A stretch of 5,460 nt of DNA from JBHJGU01 sp050331475 (lineage in GTDB: Bacteria > Pseudomonadota > Alphaproteobacteria > Caulobacterales > Maricaulaceae). Shown piece after piece: positions 1 to 5,460 of the stretch. Each line of letters begins with the position of its first letter. Position 1 is the stretch's first letter. The stretch is from contig JBHJGU010000069.1 of the NCBI GenBank assembly GCA_050331475.1, positions 1 through 5,460 on the forward strand, given 5' to 3'. The notes under the pieces were generated by a model. It saw only the letters and a program-made list of their open reading frames with translations. It made no database searches and was not told the DNA's origin. A program made the position numbers and the translations under genes.

Positions 1-2
1 GA

Positions 3-1085
3 TCACACCTTGTCGCCTCGGTCTTGCGCTTTGAGGCGATCGACGAGGGCTTTGACGCTCTGGCTTTGGGATTTGTGCGCGACGAGGACGGCGTCCGGGG
101 TGGCGACGATCACCAGATCCTCGACCCCGAGAGCGGCCACCAACGGCCCTTCGGAGCGCAGATAACACCCCGGCGCGTCTAGGGCGAGAACGTCGCCGAT
201 CCGCGAGGTCTCCGCGATCGCCATCAGCGCCTCCCACGAACCGATGTCGCTCCACCCCATCTCCACAAACACCACCGCCGCGCGCGGGGTTTTCTCCATT
301 AGGGCGTAGTCAATGGAGATGGACGGGCTTTGCGCAAACGCGTCCCGATCGAGCGCGATGCGCGCCGGGGTCCTCTGCGCGCCCGCCAGCGCGGCGTCAA
401 CCGCGCCAAGGACCTCGGGGCAAAGTTGCGCCGCCTCCTCAAGCAAAACATCCGCCCGAAACAAGAATAACCCTGCGTTCCACGCATACCCGCCTTGGGC
501 GAGATAGCCCGCAGCCGTCGCCGCGTCGGGCTTCTCCACAAAGGCGTCCACCGCAAACACCCCCGGCGCGTGCCCGTGCGCGTCGCCCGCGCGAATATAG
601 CCATAACCGGTGTGGGGGTGGTCCGGGGTGACGCCGAAGGTCACCACCGCGCCCGCCGCCGCCGCCGGCGCCGCTTGGGCCAGCGCGGCGCGAAACCGCG
701 CCGGCGCGGCGATATGGTGATCCGCCGGCGCCAGCAAAACCAACGCGTCCGCATCCTGGGCCAGGCTTGTCCGCGCGGCCGCAACGGCCGCAGGCGCGGT
801 GTTCCGGCCCAGGGGTTCGACGATCCGGGTCGCCCCCGCCACCCCCGCCTGCGCCAATTGCTCGACCACCGCCGCCTCGTGGGCCTGCCCGCACACCACG
901 GTGAGCGGGCCGAACGCCACCCCCTCGCCCCCACCAGTCAGCCGTTTGGCGGTCGCTTGTAAGAGGCTGTCCTCGCCAACCAAAGCGTGGAGCTGTTTGG
1001 GGCGCGTGGCGCGGGATAAGGGCCAGAGCCGAGAGCCCCCGCCCCCCGCCAGGATCACCGGCGTAATCACGGTGTCCACACTCAC
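3..1085 (-). CDS. manC: Mannose-1-phosphate guanylyltransferase (GDP-mannose pyrophosphorylase), single-domain form
   Basis: Cytoplasmic enzyme that joins GTP and mannose-1-phosphate to give GDP-mannose and pyrophosphate, for surface polysaccharide and GDP-sugar synthesis. The 360-residue product shows the family motifs in order: nucleotide-binding GGGGSRLWPLSR (14-25) and PKQ (29-31), EPLGRNTAP (90-98), APADHHI (119-125), GYGYI (160-164), FVEKP (182-186), WNAGLFLF (202-209), SISIDYALMEK (255-265) and GWSDIGSWEAL (277-287). Residues 313-352 look like the short beta-helix that ends monofunctional members. The C-terminal cupin isomerase domain of bifunctional AlgA/ManC enzymes (about 470 residues) is absent, so mannose-6-phosphate must come from another protein, plausibly the upstream AGE enzyme. 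The start is a GTG whose GTGA overlaps the upstream stop. A GGGAGG abuts this GTG with no spacing but lies 6 bases before the GTG of codon 3 (1077-1079), so codon 3 may be the true start. Stop is TGA at 3-5. Confidence 0.95.
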   Translation of the reverse strand: MSVDTVITPVILAGGGGSRLWPLSRATRPKQLHALVGEDSLLQATAKRLTGGGEGVAFGPLTVVCGQAHEAAVVEQLAQAGVAGATRIVEPLGRNTAPAAVAAARTSLAQDADALVLLAPADHHIAAPARFRAALAQAAPAAAAGAVVTFGVTPDHPHTGYGYIRAGDAHGHAPGVFAVDAFVEKPDAATAAGYLAQGGYAWNAGLFLFRADVLLEEAAQLCPEVLGAVDAALAGAQRTPARIALDRDAFAQSPSISIDYALMEKTPRAAVVFVEMGWSDIGSWEALMAIAETSRIGDVLALDAPGCYLRSEGPLVAALGVEDLVIVATPDAVLVAHKSQSQSVKALVDRLKAQDRGDKV

Positions 1086-2308
1086 CCTCCCACCCCGGCG
1101 GAGACGGTTGGCGTCGCCGCGACCGTGTCTAGGCTCGTGTGTGGGCCCTTGTCGGCGCCCGCGCCCGCGGCTCCCGCCATCGCCGCCGTTCGTAGGGTCT
1201 CAACCATCGCCGCAACCGCGTGATACCCCGTCGCCGCGGTCATAGTGTCGCTCAGCGCGCGTCCGTTCGCGTCGAAATGATCGATCCAGCCCCCCGGGAT
1301 CGGCGCGGCGAAATAGGTGTCAAACAGCGCATCGAACAGAGCGAGCGCCCGGCCGCGAGCGGCCTTATCCCCGGCCGCCGCGGCCACCCAATGCGCCTTG
1401 AGCGCTTCGGTCTGCTGCCAGGTCCGGCGCGTGTCATCGAGCCGCCCGCCCGTCGGATCAATCGCCTGCGGTGTGAAGCCTTGCCCATCCAGCGCCTCGC
1501 ACGCCAAGGGGTAAAGCGCCTCAAGCCGGGGGGAGCCCCGCCCGGTCAACCGCTCCGACATCCGGTTAAGCCAAACCCAATCAAACTCATGGCCCGGCTC
1601 GATTCGCAGATCCGCCCCCGCGCGCACCGGCGTCCAGTCCTCCTCAAACGCCTCTAACAGCCGGCCGGTCATGGGGTCCAAGCATCGGCGCTCCACCAGC
1701 GTCCGCAAAGTCTGGGCCCGATCGGCGAAATGCGCCTCGCCGCTGGCGTCATAAAGCGCCAAGGCCGCCTCGAATAAATGCATATGCGGGTTTTGTCGGC
1801 GCGGCCACCGCGCGGGCTCCGCCTCCGCATAGCCGCCCGCGGGATGGGCCAGCCTCGCGTCCAGGCGCGCCCAGATCGCCTCCGCCTGGGCCACCAAGTC
1901 CGGCGCGTTCAACGCCTTGGCCGCCCAGCCCAGCGCGAACAACCCAAACGCATTATCGTAAAGCTCCGCTGTGGCGTCGGTCAGGCCCGCGCCCGTATTC
2001 ACCATGCGACCGAACAAGCCGTCGGGCCGGCGACACCGCTTAAGCAAAACCTCCACTCCGCGCGCGACCAGCGCTTGGGCGCGGTCCGCCTCCCAGCCCG
2101 CCAGGACCGCCTCGCAAAACACATAGGTTTGGCGCGCCTGAACCCGCACCCGAGAGGGCTGCTCGGGCGCAACCGGCGCGCCGTCAAACCCCAGCCGCTC
2201 GTAAAATCCCCCCCGAGGATCAACCCCGTGCGCCGCCCAAAACGGCCAAACCGCCTGGTTCAACCACGTCTGCGCGCGAACCGCGCAAACTTGGGTCAGA
2301 TCCGCCAT
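1082..2308 (-). CDS. AGE-family epimerase/isomerase, probable type III mannose-6-phosphate isomerase
   Basis: N-acylglucosamine 2-epimerase superfamily protein with an (alpha/alpha)6-barrel, 408 residues. Visible family landmarks are RGGFYERL (32-39), RVQARQTYVF (55-64, with the conserved Arg-Gln at 59-60), ELYDNAFGLFAL (115-126), NPHMHLFEA (173-181, His177 and Glu180), EPGHEFDW (237-244, His240), RTWQQTE (295-301) and GYH (361-363, His363). These His and Arg positions match the active-site clefts of YihS-type aldose-ketose isomerases and renin-binding protein. The family includes N-acetylglucosamine 2-epimerases, mannose and sulfoquinovose isomerases, and the type III mannose-6-phosphate isomerase of Rhizobium meliloti. 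Translational overlap with manC favours fructose-6-phosphate to mannose-6-phosphate isomerisation (inference). The last 35 or so residues are Ala/Gly/Thr-rich and look like a disordered tail outside the barrel. The ATG start is fixed by an in-frame TAA 18 bases upstream (2324-2326) with no start codon between; the GGGGCAGG just before it is a weak ribosome site. Substrate is uncertain; the family is not. Confidence 0.88.
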   Translation of the reverse strand: MADLTQVCAVRAQTWLNQAVWPFWAAHGVDPRGGFYERLGFDGAPVAPEQPSRVRVQARQTYVFCEAVLAGWEADRAQALVARGVEVLLKRCRRPDGLFGRMVNTGAGLTDATAELYDNAFGLFALGWAAKALNAPDLVAQAEAIWARLDARLAHPAGGYAEAEPARWPRRQNPHMHLFEAALALYDASGEAHFADRAQTLRTLVERRCLDPMTGRLLEAFEEDWTPVRAGADLRIEPGHEFDWVWLNRMSERLTGRGSPRLEALYPLACEALDGQGFTPQAIDPTGGRLDDTRRTWQQTEALKAHWVAAAAGDKAARGRALALFDALFDTYFAAPIPGGWIDHFDANGRALSDTMTAATGYHAVAAMVETLRTAAMAGAAGAGADKGPHTSLDTVAATPTVSAGVGG

Positions 2309-2439
2309 CGCCTGCCCCGCACGTTACACCCCCTCGCCGCACAAAATCTGTGGACTGATTAGCGCCCGCGTTTGGCGCGTGCAATCGAGGACGCAAAGCC
2401 GACGCTTTTTCTTTTGGCCTGAAAAGGTTTTGTCCGATG

Positions 2440-2458
2440 AATCGTCCGGAAATCGTCC
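2440..2458 (-). promoter_or_regulatory. Pair of 11-base-phased direct repeats upstream of the AGE gene, possible regulator site
   Basis: The octamer AATCGTCC occurs at 2440-2447 and again at 2451-2458 on the plus strand, reading GGACGATT twice on the transcribed (minus) strand. A related CGGACA lies just beyond on the minus strand. The 11-base period places both copies on the same face of the helix, as seen for winged-helix OmpR/PhoB-type response regulators. The pair lies about 130 bases upstream of the AGE start, in the least GC-rich part of the gap. The repeat is directly visible; the regulatory role is inference from spacing and place, and chance is possible. Confidence 0.25.
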
Positions 2459-2662
2459 TGTCGTGAGCGCGTCTGAGCGCCTGACAGCTTTTCGGTCGCG
2501 TCAATGCGCCTGAACGACCCCGCAAGACAGCCAAACACCAACCCCGACGCCTCAACCCGAACAAAATGCGCCAAGGCCGGCGCCCGGAACGGTGGCGCGG
2601 GGAGACGCACATTGGCCTGGTGTACGCAGTTGTCTGCCGGCGTCGAAACCAAATCGGCTTAG

Positions 2663-2772
2663 CGGCTGATTTCCGACGAACGCGGCCGGCTGGAGGCGAT
2701 GGCCGGGTGGAGGCGATGGCCGGGTGGCGGTCGTTGTCCGCCGATATCAAGGCGCGGCTGTTTGTTCCATAG
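2663..2772 (+). pseudogene. Possible 3'-end remnant of an unrecognised plus-strand gene, broken by the 17-base duplication
   Basis: If one copy of the 17-base repeat is ignored, the plus strand reads continuously from about 2663 to a TAG at 2770-2772. It encodes a tail of roughly 30 residues with protein-like character, including ISDERGRLEAMAGW joined to RSLSADIKARLFVP. As the DNA stands, the duplication puts these halves in different frames, and a TAG at 2660-2662 closes the first frame upstream. The pattern of a Leu/Trp-containing amphipathic tail ending soon after a Leu-Phe-Val-Pro resembles C-terminal tails of various small mobile-element proteins, but only loosely. I do not recognise the family, and a chance open frame in GC-rich DNA is a real alternative. 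Confidence 0.15.
2692..2725. repeat. Perfect 17-base tandem duplication (two copies)
   Basis: The 17-mer GGAGGCGATGGCCGGGT is present twice back to back, at 2692-2708 and 2709-2725, followed by a further GG that begins a partial third unit. Seventeen is not a multiple of three, so the duplication would shift the frame of any gene running through it. It looks like a recent replication-slippage product in non-coding or decaying sequence. Confidence 0.9.
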
Positions 2773-2845
2773 GCGCCGGTGAAAGCCGCGCGCCGGTTGA
2801 CCCGGGTGAAAGATCAGAAACGCTGTCGCCAGGCACATTGTCGTC

Positions 2846-4009
2846 TCAAAGCGCGCGCTGAACGCCGGGCAGCTTCAAGAGACCTATGACGGTCAGCCAA
2901 CTCAGCATTAAGGCGCCCGCGAACACCAAGACAAACTTGACGGCGGCGTGGAGGGGCACCTCAAGAAAAGCCCACTGGAGCCACAGCACAAACCCGTAAT
3001 GGACGATGTAAACACCATAGGCGGCGCGTGTGAACGCGGTCATGATCGGGCCTTGCGAGGCGATCGTCTTGCGAAACAGCGCAAAAAAGCCAAGTGTGCT
3101 GAGCACACAGCTCGGAACCCACAAGACATCGTAAAGTGCTCGCGCTTGAGGGTAATCCAGGCGATCGAACGCGAGGAGGATGCGCGGTAGAAAATTCATC
3201 AGCAGATAAAAACCGATCGCACCCAAGAACAGCGCCACGCCGTGGCGAATGATAGGGCCGTTTCGTCGAAAAACCGTGGTCTCCAACCCGGCTGCTCCAA
3301 GCGCAACGCCGAAGACAAACCAGCACGCGTACAGCAAAACCCGGGACAATTGGCCGTAAAACGGCGCTACGGGCAAAGGACCCCACGCATCCGGTCCAAA
3401 AACGATCAACAGTGGAAAGTACGCTCCGCTCAGCATGATGAGTAAGACCAAAACCGTGGTCCAGGGTCGGTTTTGGCCCGTTCGCAAGAGGTGCGATGTG
3501 GCGCTCCGCCCGCGCCGCAGCAGCGGCGAAAGCCCCGCAATCAGAAGATTGAAGGCCAGCAACATCCAAATGAACCAGAGCGGGCCGGGCGTTGCGCCAT
3601 GTTCGGTCAGGTTTGAGACCCAATAGTCGAGATAGCCCGCCCCGCCGCCGGCCAGTCGCCAGGCGGGATAGTAAGCCAAAGGCATAATCAAAGCCGTTCC
3701 GAATACGAACGGTAAGCCAAGGCGAACGGCTCGGGCTTTGATAAACGGGACCACACCGGATTTCTCGAAAGACGGCCAAACAAACAGGCCTGAAATGAAA
3801 AACATCGCAGACATGAAAAACACGTCGTTAAAGTTCTGCGCGTGGTCGAGCACCACCCACCGCGCGCCCTCATCGACGACCGGCGCCGTGCCGCCGCGAT
3901 AGTCTTCCCCGCCGGAAATGGCGAATGTGGTGTAACCGACCGCGCTGTGATGGGTGAGGACCATGATTGTGAGCGTCGAGCGCAGCGAGTCTATGGCCGG
4001 GTCGCGCAT
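2846..4009 (-). CDS. Acyltransferase-3 family integral-membrane acyltransferase
   Basis: Inner-membrane protein of 387 residues of the acyltransferase-3 group (OafA/OpgC-like), which moves acetyl or succinyl groups from the cytoplasm onto glycans or lipids. N-terminal LRSTLTIMVLTHH places Arg10 and His21 as the family's R-x10-H motif, and RAVR (93-96) matches its RxxR motif. MFFISGLFV (69-77), GPLWFIWMLLAF (142-153) and AAYGVYIVHYGF (329-340, His337) are further hallmarks. About nine or ten hydrophobic helices are apparent, near 10-28, 62-79, 97-115, 143-163, 185-205, 222-240, 258-275, 295-312, 328-345 and 355-378. Its ATG lies 15 bases after the cupin stop, so it is probably the last gene of the gloB transcript; the ribosome site is weak. 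The DNA is visibly less GC-rich than the AGE gene (35 of 60 at 3421-3480 against 44 of 60 at 1861-1920), which may mean transfer or just hydrophobic codons. The acceptor is unknown; an OpgC-like glucan succinyltransferase or lipid/O-antigen acetylase are options. Confidence 0.9.
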   Translation of the reverse strand: MRDPAIDSLRSTLTIMVLTHHSAVGYTTFAISGGEDYRGGTAPVVDEGARWVVLDHAQNFNDVFFMSAMFFISGLFVWPSFEKSGVVPFIKARAVRLGLPFVFGTALIMPLAYYPAWRLAGGGAGYLDYWVSNLTEHGATPGPLWFIWMLLAFNLLIAGLSPLLRRGRSATSHLLRTGQNRPWTTVLVLLIMLSGAYFPLLIVFGPDAWGPLPVAPFYGQLSRVLLYACWFVFGVALGAAGLETTVFRRNGPIIRHGVALFLGAIGFYLLMNFLPRILLAFDRLDYPQARALYDVLWVPSCVLSTLGFFALFRKTIASQGPIMTAFTRAAYGVYIVHYGFVLWLQWAFLEVPLHAAVKFVLVFAGALMLSWLTVIGLLKLPGVQRAL

Positions 4010-4024
4010 GTCCCGCCGTGGCGG

Positions 4025-4480
4025 CTAGGACGCCTTGCCCGGAAACCAATCCTCGGGCGCCAATTCGAAGCCCGAAAACTCAAAGCCGGGCGCGACGGTG
4101 CAGCCGCCCAGCGTCCAGGCGCCCAAGCTTTCCGCCGTCTGCCAAGCCTGTTTCGGCACAACGACTTGGGGCCGCTCGCCGGCTGCCAGATTGACGCCGA
4201 GCCGGTGCGGTGTGGCCGCAACGCCATCGGGGCTGATTGTCAGAGCGAGCGGCGCGCCCGCGTAATAGTGCCAGATCTCGGCGGCGTCGACCCGGTGCCA
4301 GGCGGACACCTCGCCCGCTTCGAGCAAGAAATAGATCGCGGTGCCGGCTGAGCGGTCGCCCGGAGGCGCGGGATCGCGAAAGGTCTCCACATACCAGCCG
4401 CCCTCCGGATGGCGCGCCATCCCGAAAAATTTCACGATATCCTTGGCGCTCAGATCCCCTTGGGCGATGCGGTCGAGCAT
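4025..4480 (-). CDS. Cupin domain protein of the DUF985 (Cupin_5) family
   Basis: Small cytoplasmic protein of 151 residues, a single cupin barrel spanning nearly its whole length, as is usual for this family. The diagnostic motifs are all present: HPEGGWYVETFR (24-35), TAIYFLL (47-53), SAWHRVDAAEIWHYYAG (59-75), PQVVVPKQAWQTA (104-116) and GCTVAPGFEFSGFEL (126-140). His62, Glu68 and His71 sit where cupins place metal or substrate ligands (inference). No reaction is firmly established for the family; a sugar or small-metabolite ligand has been suggested from cupin structure, and I assign none. The ATG overlaps the gloB stop by one base (TGATG), and AAGGA at 4490-4494 lies 9 bases upstream inside gloB, so translation is probably coupled. 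Such pairing with gloB suggests a role in the same aldehyde or thiol-ester metabolism, but this is association only. Confidence 0.92.
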   Translation of the reverse strand: MLDRIAQGDLSAKDIVKFFGMARHPEGGWYVETFRDPAPPGDRSAGTAIYFLLEAGEVSAWHRVDAAEIWHYYAGAPLALTISPDGVAATPHRLGVNLAAGERPQVVVPKQAWQTAESLGAWTLGGCTVAPGFEFSGFELAPEDWFPGKAS

Positions 4481-5289
4481 CAGAACACATCCTTGCGTCG
4501 GCGCGCTTCGGCGAACACCTCCACCGCGGGCGCGCCCGCCAGGCCCAAGCCCGCGGCGAAGTCTGGCTCGCGCGCGCGCAGAAACGGATTGGTGGCGAGT
4601 TCCTGGGCCAGCGTCGTGGGCACGGTCGGCCGCCCTTCCGCGCGGAGAGCGTCGACTTGGGCGGCGCGCGCCTGAAGCGCGGGATTGTGCGGATCAACCG
4701 AGAGCGCGAAGCGCGCATTGGCTTGGGTGTATTCATGGGCGCAGTAAATCACCGTGTCGGGGGGTAAAGCGGCGACCCGGCTCAAGCTCGCCCATATTTG
4801 CGCGGGCGTGCCTTCGAACAGCCGCCCGCAACCCATCGCAAATAGTGTGTCCCCGACAAACGCCAGCTTCTGGTCGTCAAATACATAAAGCACGTGGCCC
4901 AAGGTATGGCCCGGCGCGGCCATCACCCGCGCTTGCACGCCGCCGAGGCTGACCTCGTCGCCATCGCTAACCAATTGGTCGAGCACGGGGATTTTGTCGG
5001 CCTCCGCCGCGGGCCCGGTGACTCGCGCGCCCGTGGCGGCTTTTAGCGCTGGATTGCCGCCGCCATGGTCCCAATGGTGGTGGGTGTTCCAAATCTGCGT
5101 GATGCGCCAACCTTCCGCCGCCGCCGCCGCTTGCAGCGTATCCGGATCGGGGGTGTCGATCGTCGCGGTCTCCCCGCTCACGGGCTCATGGACCAAAAAG
5201 CCGTGATTGTCTTGAAGGCACGGAATAACCCGCACCTCCAATGCGTGGGATGGGTCGACGGTCATGGGGCCCTCGTCGTGGTGTCGCAT
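4480..5289 (-). CDS. gloB: Hydroxyacylglutathione hydrolase (glyoxalase II)
   Basis: Metallo-beta-lactamase-fold thioesterase that hydrolyses S-D-lactoylglutathione to D-lactate and glutathione, the second step of methylglyoxal detoxification in the cytoplasm. The binuclear metal site is complete: THHHWDH (69-75) supplies His70, His72, Asp74 and His75, with His128 in APGHTLGH, Asp147 in FVGDTLF and His185 in CAHEYT. The family signature CGRLFEG is at 154-160. The C-terminal glutathione-binding domain shows PTVPTTLAQELATNPFLR (221-238) and ends with RRRKDVF (263-269), matching the basic R..KD.F substrate-binding end. Length of 269 is slightly above the usual 255 or so. An in-frame TAG at 5311-5313 limits the start to Met1 (GGAG 9 bases upstream) or Met9 at 5263-5265, which has a better GAGG about 5 bases upstream and fits the usual family N-terminus. 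The true start may therefore be 5265. It appears to lead the cupin/acyltransferase cluster. Confidence 0.96.
   Translation of the reverse strand: MRHHDEGPMTVDPSHALEVRVIPCLQDNHGFLVHEPVSGETATIDTPDPDTLQAAAAAEGWRITQIWNTHHHWDHGGGNPALKAATGARVTGPAAEADKIPVLDQLVSDGDEVSLGGVQARVMAAPGHTLGHVLYVFDDQKLAFVGDTLFAMGCGRLFEGTPAQIWASLSRVAALPPDTVIYCAHEYTQANARFALSVDPHNPALQARAAQVDALRAEGRPTVPTTLAQELATNPFLRAREPDFAAGLGLAGAPAVEVFAEARRRKDVF
5270..5274 (-). promoter_or_regulatory. Ribosome binding site favouring the internal gloB start (Met9)
   Basis: On the minus strand GAGGG lies 4 to 5 bases before the ATG at 5263-5265. The longer start at 5287-5289 has only GGAG, 9 bases away. Starting at Met9 gives a 261-residue protein with a short N-terminal extension before the first conserved strand (EVRVIPCL), closer to the family norm. 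Confidence 0.45.
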
Positions 5290-5445
5290 TCGCGTTTGCT
5301 CCGGCCTATCCTAGGTCATGGATCTGTAATTTGCATTGCTTTGGCGGCGGTCCGTCGAGGGTTTCACGGATCTGTTCGCACTCATCTGCCGACCCGATAG
5401 GGGGGCAGCGGTGCTTTGTTGGGTCTCACAAGGCCGAACGGTGCA

Positions 5446-5460
5446 ATGACTCAAAGCGGG
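5446..5460 (+). CDS. Possible first codons of a divergent gene running off the window
   Basis: The window ends with an ATG at 5446 followed by four open codons (Thr-Gln-Ser-Gly) on the plus strand, divergent from gloB. The 171 bases between 5290 and 5460 otherwise hold no clear gene and would form a shared promoter region. From my memory of alphaproteobacterial gene order, gloB often faces a SAM-dependent methyltransferase gene, which would fit. Five codons cannot identify a protein, and the upstream ribosome site is poor, so this is only a pointer for whoever has the adjoining sequence. Confidence 0.2.

Larger units (their letters stand above)
2309..2845. other. 537-base intergenic gap with no convincing gene
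   Basis: This gap separates the end of the acyltransferase gene from the start of the AGE gene, both on the minus strand. It should contain the first unit's transcript end and the second unit's promoter. A stretch around 2401-2460 is clearly less GC-rich than the coding DNA (28 of 60 bases G/C by hand count), as expected for a regulatory region. It carries phased direct repeats (2440-2458) and, further away, a 17-base tandem duplication (2692-2725). I found no hairpin followed by a T-run that would make a clear intrinsic terminator, and no good -35/-10 pair. Open frames here (2359-2652 minus, 2566-2772 plus) resemble no family I recognise. The plus-strand one may preserve the tail of a dead gene. 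Confidence 0.7.

Noticed and set aside
495..962. 155-codon open frame on the plus strand, antisense to manC
   Set aside because: Arg/Gly-rich translation with no domain pattern. It lies antisense to a gene with all the expected motifs and arises from GC-rich codon bias.
1778..2362. 194-codon open frame on the plus strand, antisense to the AGE gene
   Set aside because: Arg/Pro-rich composition typical of shadow frames; the opposite strand carries a well-supported enzyme.
2356..2384. TTGCAC - 17 bases - TAATCA on the minus strand as a promoter for the AGE gene
   Set aside because: Spacing is ideal, but only about 5 of 12 consensus positions match, which is little better than chance.
2411..2426. 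Small hairpin CTTTT-GGCCTG-AAAAG
   Set aside because: A five-pair, A/T-only stem is too weak, and no gene lies upstream on the plus strand to terminate.
2359..2652. 97-codon open frame on the minus strand in the gap
   Set aside because: Basic translation without family resemblance, running through the AT-richer, probably regulatory stretch. It could be a small unknown gene, but nothing supports it.
2726..2742. GGCGG-TCGTTGT-CCGCC hairpin just after the tandem duplication
   Set aside because: Five-base stem without a T-run; such short GC hairpins are expected by chance here.
2220..2750. 176-codon open frame on the minus strand covering most of the gap and overlapping the AGE start
   Set aside because: It enters the AGE gene in another frame, is Arg-rich and shows no recognisable motif. 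It is open by composition.
2753..2790. Inverted repeat CGCGGCT / AGCCGCG downstream of the acyltransferase, as a terminator
   Set aside because: The 24-base loop is long and no T-run follows on the minus strand, so it does not look like an intrinsic terminator.
490..4730. Recurring CTTGGGC/CCTGGGCC words scattered through the genes, considered as a genome-wide signal motif
   Set aside because: Many fall in frame as Gln and Ala codons (often Ala-Gln pairs) of these alanine-rich proteins, so codon and dipeptide use explains them without a separate signal.
4341..4952. 203-codon open frame on the plus strand antisense to the cupin and gloB genes
   Set aside because: Arg/Pro/Ala-rich shadow of two genes with complete family signatures.

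Overview
This is a GC-rich window in which every convincing gene lies on the minus strand. The GC-rich, alanine-heavy coding style and the gene content suggest an alphaproteobacterium, perhaps near Caulobacterales or Hyphomonadaceae. The content is a single-domain ManC beside an AGE-family sugar isomerase, plus glutathione-dependent gloB followed by a DUF985 cupin. No rRNA or other taxonomic marker is present, so this placement is inference.

In transcription order (high to low coordinates) there are two gene clusters. Cluster 1 (5289 to 2846) is gloB (glyoxalase II), a DUF985/Cupin_5 protein overlapping it by one base, and an acyltransferase-3 family membrane protein starting 15 bases after the cupin stop. 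Cluster 2 (2308 to 3) is an AGE-family epimerase/isomerase and manC (mannose-1-phosphate guanylyltransferase), overlapping by four bases (GTGA). A 537-base gap (2309-2845) separates them. It must hold the end of the first transcript and probably the promoter of the second. It also holds a 17-base tandem duplication, a pair of 11-base-phased direct repeats and possibly a scrap of a dead gene.

Functionally, cluster 2 looks like part of GDP-mannose supply. The AGE protein plausibly makes mannose-6-phosphate from fructose-6-phosphate, and ManC makes GDP-mannose from mannose-1-phosphate. The phosphomannomutase linking them is not in the window. Cluster 1 joins methylglyoxal detoxification (GloB) to a small cupin of unknown chemistry and an integral-membrane acyltransferase likely to modify a surface glycan or lipid. 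The acyltransferase gene looks less GC-rich than its neighbours.

I see no RNA gene, CRISPR array, insertion sequence or recognisable defence system. The window reads as mostly ordinary chromosome. The main points of interest are the non-orthologous isomerase/ManC pairing, the make-up of the gap, and start-site details.
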